Source of the DNA: JBGLNJ01 sp034434835
GTDB taxonomy: Bacteria > Chloroflexota > Anaerolineae > Fen-1058
DNA: 64,000 bases
NCBI GenBank assembly: GCA_034434835.1
Contig: DAOTXX010000123.1
Span: forward strand, 1-64,000
Reading direction: 5' to 3'
Position numbers and translations under genes: made by a program. The notes beneath the pieces are model-generated. The model saw only the letters and a list, made by a program, of their open reading frames with translations, had not been told where the DNA came from and searched no databases. Shown here piece by piece: positions 40,209 to 48,952 of this stretch. Numbering within the stretch: position 1 is the first letter of the stretch; each line of letters opens with the position of its first letter.

Positions 40209-41794
40209 TCTCGGTTATCATTCCTGCTTACAACGCCGCCAAGACAATTGGCAATTGCGTGCGCGCCTTGATGCGGCAGAGCGTCGATCGCGCCAGCTAC
40301 GAAATCATTGTAGTGGATGATGGCTCGACCGACGAAACGGCGGCGGTTGCGGAAGCCGCCGGCGCGCAAGTGATCCGCCGACCACATCAAGGGCCCGCAG
40401 CGGCGCGCAATGCGGGCGTGGCGGCGGCGCGTGGCGAGTTAGTCTTGTTCACTGATGCGGATTGCGAGCCTGCACCGGACTGGATCGAGCAGATGAGCGC
40501 GCCGTTTGCCGATCCGGAAGTGACAGGGGCGAAGGGCACATACCGCACACGCCAACGCGAATGGATGGCTCGATTTGTCCAAGTCGAATACGAGGACAAG
40601 TACGATCGATTGGCACAGCAGTCGCGCATTGATTTTGTGGACACGTACTCGGCAGCTTATCGCCCCAGTGTGTGCCTGGAAAACGGGGGGTTCGACCCGG
40701 TCTTTTCTACGGCGTCAGTCGAGGATCAAGAGTTTTCGTTTCGGCTCGCCCAAAAAGGCTACCGATTGGTATTTGTCCCGGCGGCGGTCGTCTACCACCA
40801 ACATGATCGCACGGCCAGCGAATATGCTCGCCGCAAATTTGGGATTGGCTATTGGAAAGCGCTGCTTGTACGCTGGCATCCAGAAAAGGTCCTGAGCGAT
40901 TCGCACACTCCGCAGACGCTCAAAGCACAAATCCTTTTGCTGGGTCTGCTGGGCCTTGCGTTGATTGCGTGGCCTGTGTGGCCGGGGGCTGGATGGGGGG
41001 CATTGTCCATTGCTGCAGCTTTTGTGTTGACAGCGATTCCTTTTCTATTCAAAGTAGTGCGCCGGGACGCTGGCCTATTGCCGATGGTACTGCCCGCACT
41101 GGCGCTTCGAGCGGCAGCGTTGGGCGCCGGGTTGATCGCAGGTTATGCTCACTTTGTCTTCCGCCCTTCGCCACACGAGCCAGTGCTTAGCCCGCTCGAG
41201 CGCCTTGCCAAGCGTACCCTGGACGTCATCGGCGCATTGATTGGGTTAATCGTAACCCTTCCACTTGTTGGGGTGCTGGCAGTGCTGATTAAACTGGATT
41301 CGCCCGGCCCGGTCCTTTTCAGGCAGACGCGCATTGGAGAAAATGGTCGTCCGTTTCGCATCCTCAAATTGCGCTCGATGGTCAATGGCGCTGAAGCGCG
41401 CTTATCCGAAGTTGTGGATGTGGATCAGCTCGAGTCGCCCGCTTTCAAGATCAAGAAGGACCCGCGTGTGACGCGCATCGGGCGATTTCTGCGCTGCACC
41501 AGCCTGGATGAATTGCCGCAATTCTGGAATGTGCTGGTGGGCGACATGAGCCTGGTGGGACCGCGCCCGGAAGAAGCGTGTATTGTTCAAAAGTACAACG
41601 ACTGGCATCGCAAGCGGCTGGCCGTCAAGCCGGGCATGACCGGGCCAATGCAAGTGAATGGACGGGGTGACCTGTCACTCGACGAGCGTGTGCGCCTGGA
41701 GTTGGACTATATCCAAAATTATACGCTCTGGCGCGACGTTGTGCTTCTGATCAAGACGATTCCAGTGTGGATTTCCGGCAAGGGTGCGTATTGA
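40205..41794 (+). CDS. GT2 glycosyltransferase fused to a monotopic phosphoglycosyltransferase
   Basis: This 529-aa fusion begins with a GT2 domain (about 1-225: VISVIIPAYN, VVDDGSTDET, FTDADCEP, a VEDQEFSFRL ED motif) and continues through membrane helices (about 250-330). It ends with a WbaP/WcaJ-type bacterial sugar transferase (about 340-529: KRTLDVIGALIGL, SPGPVLFRQTRIGENG, the Asp-Glu dyad in SLDELPQFWNV, DMSLVGPRPEE). The C-terminal part should start glycan assembly by loading a phosphosugar on the lipid carrier, and the GT2 part adds a sugar. The true start is a GTG at 40205 in a GTGA overlap; the longer frame from 39857 is out of frame with the preceding gene's product and rejected. 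Confidence 0.88.
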   Translation: MISVIIPAYNAAKTIGNCVRALMRQSVDRASYEIIVVDDGSTDETAAVAEAAGAQVIRRPHQGPAAARNAGVAAARGELVLFTDADCEPAPDWIEQMSAPFADPEVTGAKGTYRTRQREWMARFVQVEYEDKYDRLAQQSRIDFVDTYSAAYRPSVCLENGGFDPVFSTASVEDQEFSFRLAQKGYRLVFVPAAVVYHQHDRTASEYARRKFGIGYWKALLVRWHPEKVLSDSHTPQTLKAQILLLGLLGLALIAWPVWPGAGWGALSIAAAFVLTAIPFLFKVVRRDAGLLPMVLPALALRAAALGAGLIAGYAHFVFRPSPHEPVLSPLERLAKRTLDVIGALIGLIVTLPLVGVLAVLIKLDSPGPVLFRQTRIGENGRPFRILKLRSMVNGAEARLSEVVDVDQLESPAFKIKKDPRVTRIGRFLRCTSLDELPQFWNVLVGDMSLVGPRPEEACIVQKYNDWHRKRLAVKPGMTGPMQVNGRGDLSLDERVRLELDYIQNYTLWRDVVLLIKTIPVWISGKGAY

Positions 41795-43236
41795 GTCAAC
41801 TCTCCAAGATCGCAACCCTCCATATCCAAGATCGGTTATGCGTTCTGTTCGTGTTTGCTCTCTCCTTGCTCGTTTACCTGCTGACGCTCGCGCCGGAAAT
41901 CACGTGGGCGCACGATGGCGCTGACGGCGGCGACCTGATCACCGCGGTGATGACGGGCGGCGTGCCGCACCCGCCGGGTTATCCGACGTACCTGCTGTTG
42001 ACCTGGCCGCTGGCACGATTGCCCTTCGGCAACCCGGCGTGGCGATTAAACTTGTTTTCCGCGCTGTGCGCAGCTTGTGCTGCGGGATTGGTCGCGCTGA
42101 CCGTTGCGCAGGTCACGGAGCAAATGGGCCGCCAAGCCCAAGTGGCTAAGGCGGCCGGCATGGGCGCGGGACTGATGTTGGCCTGGTCACCCGTACTATG
42201 GTCGCAGGCGGTGATTGCCGAAGTCTATACGTTGGGTGCGTTGCTGACTGCGCTGATCATATTTTTGGCGACCGGCCGCTTGAATAGACCCGCGTGCCTG
42301 GGATTATCATTTGGCCTCACGCTGGGCACAAGCCCGGTGTTGATCGTGACGGGGCCGCTGGTTGCCATCGCATTGGGCCGACCGGGTAAACATTGGTTCC
42401 AAGCCGGGCTGGGGCTATTGATCGGACTGGCTGTATTGGGATTGTTGCCGCTTCGCGCGTTGAGCGGCGCGCCTGTCAACTGGGGCGATCCTTCAACGTT
42501 CGAGGGTTTTCGGTGGTTGATCGCGGCGGAATTGTATCGAGGTTATGTGTTCGCCTTGCCGCTCGGCTCGCTGGGCGCGCGGCTGTTGGCCTGGGCTTCG
42601 ATGGTTGCGCGGCAGTTCACGCCGATTGGCTTGCTCATCGGTTTGTGGGGACTGCTGCAACTGAGGCGTGCCAGGCCGGGCCTGGCGTCGGCCATGCTTG
42701 TTGCGTTCTTGTGCCTGAGCGCTTTTGCCATCGGCTACAACACGAGTGATTCATACGTTTACCTGATCCCGCCGTTTGTTCTTTTGGCGGTTTGGATAGG
42801 GGTTGGACTAGGAAAGATTCTCGCAGAATTAGAACTGAAAAGTTTCATGAGCCGCTTGCCCGGTTTAAAGTGGGGATTGGCGCTCATCTTGCCGTTGATC
42901 GAGTTGCTGATCGGGTGGCCGGCGGCCGACTTGCACGCCGATCGCGCTGCGGTGAATTTCGGTCAGGCGATCATGGCACAGGCTCCCGCGCAGGCCATCC
43001 TGGTGACTTCAGAAGACGCGCATACATTCACGGTGTGGTATTTTCACTATGTACGGGGCGAACGCCCGGATGTGACGATAATTGATCGAGATATGTTAGG
43101 CATGCCTTGGTATCGCTTGACCATTGCGCGCGAAAGTGGATGGGCGCATCCCGCATCGCCCGATCTTTTATCAGAACTGGCCAGCTTGGGACGACCCGTG
43201 TGTTGGGTGAAACCGATGGATTTGGAGTGCAAGTGA
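41791..43236 (+). CDS. DUF2723-family membrane protein (PMT-like)
   Basis: This 481-aa polytopic protein has AHDGADGGDLITAVMTGGVPHPPGYPTY (in parts: HDGADGGDL and VPHPPGYPTYLL, about residues 40-70), the signature of DUF2723 GT-C-like proteins. About nine helices follow and then a soluble C-terminal part. A role as a lipid-linked-sugar mannosyltransferase-like enzyme is inferred from the family. The start is a TTG at 41791 in a TTGA overlap with the previous stop; the neighbours on both sides use the same arrangement. Confidence 0.83.
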   Translation: MSQLSKIATLHIQDRLCVLFVFALSLLVYLLTLAPEITWAHDGADGGDLITAVMTGGVPHPPGYPTYLLLTWPLARLPFGNPAWRLNLFSALCAACAAGLVALTVAQVTEQMGRQAQVAKAAGMGAGLMLAWSPVLWSQAVIAEVYTLGALLTALIIFLATGRLNRPACLGLSFGLTLGTSPVLIVTGPLVAIALGRPGKHWFQAGLGLLIGLAVLGLLPLRALSGAPVNWGDPSTFEGFRWLIAAELYRGYVFALPLGSLGARLLAWASMVARQFTPIGLLIGLWGLLQLRRARPGLASAMLVAFLCLSAFAIGYNTSDSYVYLIPPFVLLAVWIGVGLGKILAELELKSFMSRLPGLKWGLALILPLIELLIGWPAADLHADRAAVNFGQAIMAQAPAQAILVTSEDAHTFTVWYFHYVRGERPDVTIIDRDMLGMPWYRLTIARESGWAHPASPDLLSELASLGRPVCWVKPMDLECK

Positions 43237-45200
43237 ATCGAGCCATCGTGTGGTTTGTGCGTGATCGTCTTCGCGCGATCGGCCTGGGACTGTTGATCGT
43301 CGGTCTGGCTCTGCTGGTGTTCAAGATGTGGCAGGTCGCCTCGACGATGCGCTCACTGCAGGGGCGCGTGACGCAGGCTCAATCGCTCGCGCGCTCGTCC
43401 AGCCTCAACCTGGATTTGGCTCAGATCGAAGCTTTGGTGCAGGGCGCGCGGTCGGATGTGCTGAGCTTGCGGAGCGATCTGGGGCCGCTGTTGTGGCTGG
43501 CACCCAAGTTGGGCTGGCTGCCTGGCATAGGCGGCGATGTGCAGGCTGCGCCGGCCTTGTTGGAGATGGCCGATGGGCTGACCGAGGCAGGTGTGCTGAT
43601 GTGGCAGAGCCTATCGCCTCTGGCAACATCGTGGAATGTGTCCGGCCAGGCTCACGATCCAGGCATGATACAAAAAGCATTAGCCCAACTGGCTGCGTCC
43701 AGGCCGCCACTCGAACGGGCCAAGGCCGCGCTCGAGCGTGCGGCGAACGCCCGTGCCTCGCTTCAAATGGATCGCCTGTCCGCCAGGTTTGCCGGTCCTG
43801 CGCGCAAACTGGATGCAGTGATGCCGCTGGCGCAGACAGGCGTAGATTTGGCACTGGGTGCGCCGGAAGTGTTGGGACTGGATGGACCGCGTACCTATTT
43901 GATCCTGGCGCTGAATGAAGATGAGCTGCGCCCAGGTGGCGGGTTCATCACCGGCGTTGGTGAAGTGCGTCTGGAAGCAGGGCGGCTGGTCAAGATGAGC
44001 TTCCGTGATAGCTATGCTGTGGATGACTTTACCCGGCCCTATCCTGATCCGCCCGAACCTCTGTACCGTTTCATGGGAATTGATCAGTGGGTCTTGCGCG
44101 ATAGCAACTGGTCCTCCGATTTTCCTACGACGGCCCAGCAAGCCATTTCTCTTTACCGTCCTGGCTACCCTGTGTCGGTAGAGGGCGTGATCGCTGTGGA
44201 TCAACAGGCAGTGCAAGGATTGGCAGGTGCCTTGGGACCGTTGACAGTGGAAGGAGTGAAGGAGCCACTCACGGGCGAGACGATCATTGCCCATATTCGT
44301 CGTGCCTGGGCGCCTGAAGATGGAACCCTGAGCGGCGAATGGTGGTCAAAGCGCAAGTCATTCATGGGGCCGCTTGCAGAGGCCGCCTGGAAGCGGGTAG
44401 AGAGTGGGCAAGTGGATTGGAGCACACTAGCGCAGGCGCTTGTTCGCTTGTTGGATGAAAAGCACCTATTGATTTATCTGCAGAATGCAGAGGCAGCTAG
44501 CGCCTTGGCGCAGCAGGGATGGGACGGAGCATTACGCACAGGCTCAGGTGATTTTTTGATGGTGGTGGACGCCAATCTGGGATACAACAAGGCTAGTGCG
44601 CGGATTCAACAAGCGATTGCTTATCAGGTAGATTTGGGTCAGCTCAATCCTCAGGTCACCCTCACGTTAACTTATACTCACACCAGCGTCGTAGATTATC
44701 CCTGTCGCCCAGAGATTCACTACGATCCGGTCTATGAGCAGATGATGGATCGCTGCTATTGGGATTACATTCAAGTCCATGTGCCGCTGGGCAGCCGCCT
44801 GCTTGATGCCACGCGCCTCCCGCTTCCCGGTTCGCTCTTTATCTCGGGCAAGCCCGATTCGGGTGAGGTTATAGTGCAGCCGGCTGCCGAAGGCCCATGG
44901 CTCTCGATGGGCGTGATAAGTGTGCTGCCCACCGCCTCGACACAAAACCGTTTTATTCGCTGGACCTTGCCTGCGGGCGTGGTGCGGTGGCAGGGCAGCC
45001 AGAGTTGGTACATATTGCGTGTGCAAAAGCAGCCGGGGACGCGTGGTCATCCATTGACCGTCCGGATTCGCCTGCCTGAAGGCGGCTCATTGCTGGACGT
45101 GACACCCGGCGCACAAGCAGTCGAAGGTCAATGGGTGATCTATCAGACGACTCTGGAGCGTGATCGCACGTTCCAGCTTCATTTCAGGAGGCAGCCATGA
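43233..45200 (+). CDS. DUF4012 domain protein, membrane-anchored
   Basis: This 655-aa protein has an N-terminal membrane helix (about 15-38: GLGLLIVGLALLVFKM), a helical region (about 45-190) and the DUF4012 domain (about 205-620) with LNEDELRPGGGFITGVGEV, FRDSYAVDDFT, RDSNWSSDFPTTAQQ and VDQQAVQGLAGALG. DUF4012 proteins are surface-facing and occur with polysaccharide genes in actinobacteria and Chloroflexota, some as putative polymer-transfer enzymes; the role is not established. The start is a GTG at 43233 (GTGA overlap); the frame from 43107 lies in the previous gene. Confidence 0.85.
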   Translation: MNRAIVWFVRDRLRAIGLGLLIVGLALLVFKMWQVASTMRSLQGRVTQAQSLARSSSLNLDLAQIEALVQGARSDVLSLRSDLGPLLWLAPKLGWLPGIGGDVQAAPALLEMADGLTEAGVLMWQSLSPLATSWNVSGQAHDPGMIQKALAQLAASRPPLERAKAALERAANARASLQMDRLSARFAGPARKLDAVMPLAQTGVDLALGAPEVLGLDGPRTYLILALNEDELRPGGGFITGVGEVRLEAGRLVKMSFRDSYAVDDFTRPYPDPPEPLYRFMGIDQWVLRDSNWSSDFPTTAQQAISLYRPGYPVSVEGVIAVDQQAVQGLAGALGPLTVEGVKEPLTGETIIAHIRRAWAPEDGTLSGEWWSKRKSFMGPLAEAAWKRVESGQVDWSTLAQALVRLLDEKHLLIYLQNAEAASALAQQGWDGALRTGSGDFLMVVDANLGYNKASARIQQAIAYQVDLGQLNPQVTLTLTYTHTSVVDYPCRPEIHYDPVYEQMMDRCYWDYIQVHVPLGSRLLDATRLPLPGSLFISGKPDSGEVIVQPAAEGPWLSMGVISVLPTASTQNRFIRWTLPAGVVRWQGSQSWYILRVQKQPGTRGHPLTVRIRLPEGGSLLDVTPGAQAVEGQWVIYQTTLERDRTFQLHFRRQP

Positions 45201-45703
45201 GACATTACCGACTTGGGATTATAATGCTCGCAGTCTTGGTGTTTGGGTTGTCTAGTGCGCCGGACTTGTGGGCGCTGCTCGGACAGGACCGTTACCGGCA
45301 GACAGTCCCCACGAGGACATCCTCTCCCCCACCACCCCCAACAGAGGAACGTGAAAGGCCGACGCCGGTGCCGCCCACTGTACCAGTGCCAACGGCTACG
45401 CTCACGCCGACCCGCCGACCTAACACGCCGACTGCTACCGCGACCGCAGTGCCGGCTTCTCCCACCCCGCGCCCAACCACTGTTCCCGCGACGCAGACCA
45501 GTATTCCGCCGACATTGACCAACACTCCACCCGCAGCATCCAGTACACCGGTTCCCGCGCCGATCTTGCCTCCAACCAGTACGCCGACGACGGTTGCTCC
45601 CGCATTGTCGCTGCCAGCAGGCAGTAGTTGGGCCTTGTGTATTGTAGGCCTGATCCTGCTCGTGGGCGGAGCGATATTGGTGTTTGCGCGTTCAAACAAA
45701 TGA
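45197..45703 (+). CDS. Pro/Thr-rich secreted, membrane-anchored protein
   Basis: This 168-aa protein has a signal peptide (MLAVLVFGLSSAPDLWA), then RYRQTVPTRTSSP, a long Pro/Thr/Ala-rich stalk and a C-terminal tail of SLPAGSSW, a hydrophobic stretch (ALCIVGLILLVGGAILVFA) and RSNK. That tail has the three-part shape of a cell-wall or membrane sorting signal, with LPAGS in place of LPXTG. The RQTVPT motif recurs in the next two secreted proteins. It overlaps DUF4012 by ATGA. The function is unknown; a surface stalk is inferred. Confidence 0.7.
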   Translation: MRHYRLGIIMLAVLVFGLSSAPDLWALLGQDRYRQTVPTRTSSPPPPPTEERERPTPVPPTVPVPTATLTPTRRPNTPTATATAVPASPTPRPTTVPATQTSIPPTLTNTPPAASSTPVPAPILPPTSTPTTVAPALSLPAGSSWALCIVGLILLVGGAILVFARSNK

Positions 45704-45715
45704 CCTGTGGGGCAG

Positions 45716-46831
45716 ATGCGTAAACTTCCGAGCGCATTGTTGGCAGGGCCGATCTTGCTAGTGGTGAGCCTGATCCTGATGGTGGCAGTGGGGGCACGAG
45801 GCGATATGATGCTGCCTGTGGCGACTCTTGCTCTGCAGACACGCCTCACGCCCGAACGGACCCCGCCCCAGCTTTCTGACACGCCGGTCGTTTCCACGAA
45901 GGTCCCTTTGTGGCTGGGGCGTGCTCGCTTTGGTGTGGGCGTGCCTGGCTATCCGCTATCGTCCTCTGTCAGCTTGCCAGCTGAGCAACTGGGCATTGGG
46001 TGGTACGTCAACTGGAACACAAGCGCCAGTCCAGCCCGTCCGGGCGGCGTCGAGTTCGCACAAATGATTCGCGTCAAGCACGGTATGCTCAATCCGCCGC
46101 TCTCGACCATTGCGGACATCGCGCGCTCAGTGCCTGGCTCGCTGTGGCTGGTGGGCAACGAGCCAGACCGCGCCACTTGGCAAGATGACGCGACTCCGGT
46201 ACAATACGCCGCGGCCTATCACCAGGCCCATGAGGCGATCAAGCAGGCCGACCCGACGGCGTTGGTCGCTATAGCGGGAGTGATTCAACCGACCCCTTTG
46301 CGATTACGCTATCTGGATGCAGTGCTGGCGGCTTATCAGCAACTATACGGCGAAGTGATGCCGGTAGATGTGTGGAACGTTCACAATTTCATCCTGCGCG
46401 AAGAGCGTGGTTCGTGGGGAGCAGAAATCCCGCCCGGTTTGTCGGAGGATCAGGGGGTTTTGTATGATGTGGATGATAACGACAACTTGGAGATTTTCAA
46501 GTCGCAAATCCTGTCTTTCCGCCGATGGATGAAGGATCGCGGTCAACGGGACAAACCCTTGATCGTCTCTGAATATGGGATTGTCATGCCGCCGGATTAT
46601 GGCTTTGGCCCAGAGCGCGTGATCCGGTTCTTGCACGGGACATTTGATTTTTTCCTTTCCGCAAGCGATCCTGAGTTGGGATATCCCCCAGACGGAAACC
46701 GCTTGGTTCAGCGATGGTGCTGGTACAGCCTGGCCGATACCGGGTACCCGGCCGGGAATTTGTTGGATCCGCAGACAGGTCAGATGACAGAGGTGGGTCA
46801 GGCATGGCGGGAATATGTGATGGGGAAATAG
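45716..46831 (+). CDS. secreted glycoside hydrolase-like protein (catalytic-core TIM barrel)
   Basis: This 371-aa protein has a signal peptide or anchor (LLAGPILLVVSLILMVAVGA) and a barrel resembling the glycosyl hydrolase catalytic core of Asl1-type proteins. The probable acid/base is the Glu in LWLVGNEPDRA (about residue 145) and the nucleophile the Glu in LIVSEYGIVMP (about 285). It is a paralogue of the catalytic part of the 47167-48831 protein. It may trim or remodel the exported glycan. The ATG at 45716 is preferred over the GTG at 45707 because of the GGGG stretch before it. Confidence 0.75.
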   Translation: MRKLPSALLAGPILLVVSLILMVAVGARGDMMLPVATLALQTRLTPERTPPQLSDTPVVSTKVPLWLGRARFGVGVPGYPLSSSVSLPAEQLGIGWYVNWNTSASPARPGGVEFAQMIRVKHGMLNPPLSTIADIARSVPGSLWLVGNEPDRATWQDDATPVQYAAAYHQAHEAIKQADPTALVAIAGVIQPTPLRLRYLDAVLAAYQQLYGEVMPVDVWNVHNFILREERGSWGAEIPPGLSEDQGVLYDVDDNDNLEIFKSQILSFRRWMKDRGQRDKPLIVSEYGIVMPPDYGFGPERVIRFLHGTFDFFLSASDPELGYPPDGNRLVQRWCWYSLADTGYPAGNLLDPQTGQMTEVGQAWREYVMGK

Positions 46832-46867
46832 GCCAGCTTTATCTCGGTCAATGCAGGGAGGTAAGCA

Positions 46868-47074
46868 ATGACTAAACGTTCTCGGATTGTGTTGGCATGC
46901 CTGGGTGCGCTCCTGGTGCTGACCATGGTGCTGTCTCTGGGCACTCCGGGCTGGGCGGCACCAGATCAGTCACTGGGGCGCCAAACTGTGCCCACGCGCA
47001 CGCCAGCTCCGACGCTGATACCATGGGCTTATCTGCCTGTTGTGATAAAGAATGCCTCCGCTCCGACGCAGTAA
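46868..47074 (+). CDS. 68-aa secreted mini-protein: signal peptide, RQTVPT linker and LPVV motif
   Basis: This 68-aa protein has a signal peptide (LACLGALLVLTMVLSLGTPGWA), then DQSLGRQTVPTRTPAPT, AYLPVVIKN and a short end. The same module, with about two thirds identical residues, forms the N-terminus of the next gene's product but is here followed by no catalytic domain. A good ribosome-binding site (GGGAGGT) precedes the ATG. It may be a truncated copy of its neighbour or a stand-alone surface peptide. Confidence 0.7.
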   Translation: MTKRSRIVLACLGALLVLTMVLSLGTPGWAAPDQSLGRQTVPTRTPAPTLIPWAYLPVVIKNASAPTQ

Positions 47075-47166
47075 GCCTGGCTGGCAAATATTCGAGTCCT
47101 GGACGTATGATGACAGGTGAGCGGCAGTGGAGCGCGAATGTGAATTTGTCTGAACGGAGGTGCGTA

Positions 47167-48831
47167 TTGAGACGAGGTCGTATCTTGTATTTCTTGTTGC
47201 TGAGCGGTCTGGCGTGCGCTCTGACGTTGGTGCTGATGCCGGAGGCCCCAGGTTGGGCTGCATCTTCCCAATCCCCTGGACGTCAGACTGTTCCCACGCA
47301 CACGCCGGTACCGACGTTGCCACCCCAGGCTTATCTTCCTGTGGTACTCAATCATTCTGGATCACAGGAGACTTTTCCCAATTGCCGCTATGGGGTGGCA
47401 GTATTGAATGTGACTCAAACCAACTGGTTACCCACACTCAATGTTGGCTGGTATTTAGACTTTGGCGCACATGTCTCCACCGGGCCAGGCAATGTAGAGT
47501 TTGTCCAGGTTATCCGTATCAGGCAAAACAAGAACGGTTGTACCTATTTACCAGGATATTCGGTCACCCCGCCGCTGACAGATATCGGTTTGGGAGCTCT
47601 GGTCGCTGCCAATCCTGGGGCTTTGTGGATAGTGGGAAACGAGCCGGACCGCGGTCCCAGCCCCCCAAGCTGCACAGTAGGTGCCCAAGATGACACATAT
47701 CCCCAAGTCTATGCTCAAGCTTACCATGACGTCTACCACTTTATCAAAGAACGCGATGCAACAGCTCAAGTGGCCGTGGCTGGCCTAGTTGAAGTGACAC
47801 CTGGAAGACTCCAATATCTGGATAGGGTGTGGCAAACTTATTTGCAGCTTTACAACACACCTATGCCCGTTGATGTATGGAATATGCATCTGTATATTCT
47901 ATCCGAAGCGTTGCCGGATGGACAACCTAACGGTATTGCCAACATAGCGGTAGGCACCGATCCCGCCTTGGCCATGAGAGAAAGCCCGGGGAATAGGGAA
48001 GGGTGCGTCAACCCGACAGACAACATCTACTGTTTTGCAGAACATGATAGTTTGACTATCCTTGCCCAACAAATCGCAGCGATGCGAACATGGATGAAAC
48101 AGCATGGGCAACAGAATAAACCACTGATCTTGTCCGAGTATTCGCAACTCTTCCCATTCGAAGATTACGACCATCCCGACAATCCTACCACCTGCTGGGT
48201 TCAAGACGAATACGGCAAGTGTTTTACCCCTGCCCGGGTCAGTAACTTTATGACCCGGACATTTAACTATCTCGAAACTGCTGCTGACCCCCAACTAGGC
48301 TACAGAATTGATAACAATCGGTTGGTACAACAGTGGCTGTGGTTCAGCGTCAACTACCATGGTGCGGGTAGCGCAAGCAACTTGGTGACCGACACTTTGA
48401 CATCGCTCACGCGAGTGGGACAGGTGTTTTCTAGCACCGTCAATAATCTTGCGACTTTTATAGATGTATTGCCCGGCAGCGTCGCTAACCCAGTCGCCTT
48501 TTATTCCGCGCCGGATGAGGCAGTGACTGTAACCCTATCGGTGGACGTTTACAACATTGGTAACACTTTTACGACTGACCTGCTAACAGTGACGTTTTAC
48601 TCAAACGCAGATTTGACTGGAGTGATTGACTCGCAAATACTCACAAAAAGCGTTGGGGGATGTAGCCGCCGAGCGCAAACTGTCACCGCAACTTGGCCAA
48701 ACCTGACAAGTGGACCACACCCTTATTGGGTTCAAGTGGAGGGCGACGCGCCTCGAACGCAGAACAATGTTGTGCAAGGCACAATCCTGGTCAATCCCCT
48801 CCAAGTGTTTCTGCCAGTCGTTCTCAGATAG
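47167..48831 (+). CDS. secreted glycoside hydrolase-like protein with RQTVPT/LPVV linker and LPVV tail
   Basis: This 554-aa protein has a signal peptide (about 1-35), a GRQTVPTHTPVPT linker with AYLPVVLN, and a TIM barrel (about 70-400) with acid/base Glu in LWIVGNEPDRG and nucleophile Glu in LILSEYSQLFP. A C-terminal CARDB-like beta domain (about 430-540: VTLSVDVYNIGNTFTTDLLTVTFY) ends in VFLPVVLR. It is a paralogue of the 45716 gene product. The start is a TTG at 47167 with GGAGG six bases upstream (47156-47160); frames reaching back to 46897 overlap the mini-protein and are rejected. Confidence 0.78.
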   Translation: MRRGRILYFLLLSGLACALTLVLMPEAPGWAASSQSPGRQTVPTHTPVPTLPPQAYLPVVLNHSGSQETFPNCRYGVAVLNVTQTNWLPTLNVGWYLDFGAHVSTGPGNVEFVQVIRIRQNKNGCTYLPGYSVTPPLTDIGLGALVAANPGALWIVGNEPDRGPSPPSCTVGAQDDTYPQVYAQAYHDVYHFIKERDATAQVAVAGLVEVTPGRLQYLDRVWQTYLQLYNTPMPVDVWNMHLYILSEALPDGQPNGIANIAVGTDPALAMRESPGNREGCVNPTDNIYCFAEHDSLTILAQQIAAMRTWMKQHGQQNKPLILSEYSQLFPFEDYDHPDNPTTCWVQDEYGKCFTPARVSNFMTRTFNYLETAADPQLGYRIDNNRLVQQWLWFSVNYHGAGSASNLVTDTLTSLTRVGQVFSSTVNNLATFIDVLPGSVANPVAFYSAPDEAVTVTLSVDVYNIGNTFTTDLLTVTFYSNADLTGVIDSQILTKSVGGCSRRAQTVTATWPNLTSGPHPYWVQVEGDAPRTQNNVVQGTILVNPLQVFLPVVLR

Positions 48832-48952
48832 ACTGTGGTGCCAGGCTGATATACATTACCGGCCTAACCCTGGTGTCTCCATTCGTTGGTTGCAGGTCCC
48901 CAGAGTGTCAATTCCAAGAATTGCTTGTGAAACTTCGAGATCTGCTGTGCGG

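Noticed and set aside
46897..47166. N-terminal extension of the second glycosidase-like protein
   Set aside because: It overlaps the 68-aa gene in another frame; a TTG at 47167 with GGAGG six bases upstream gives a proper signal peptide.
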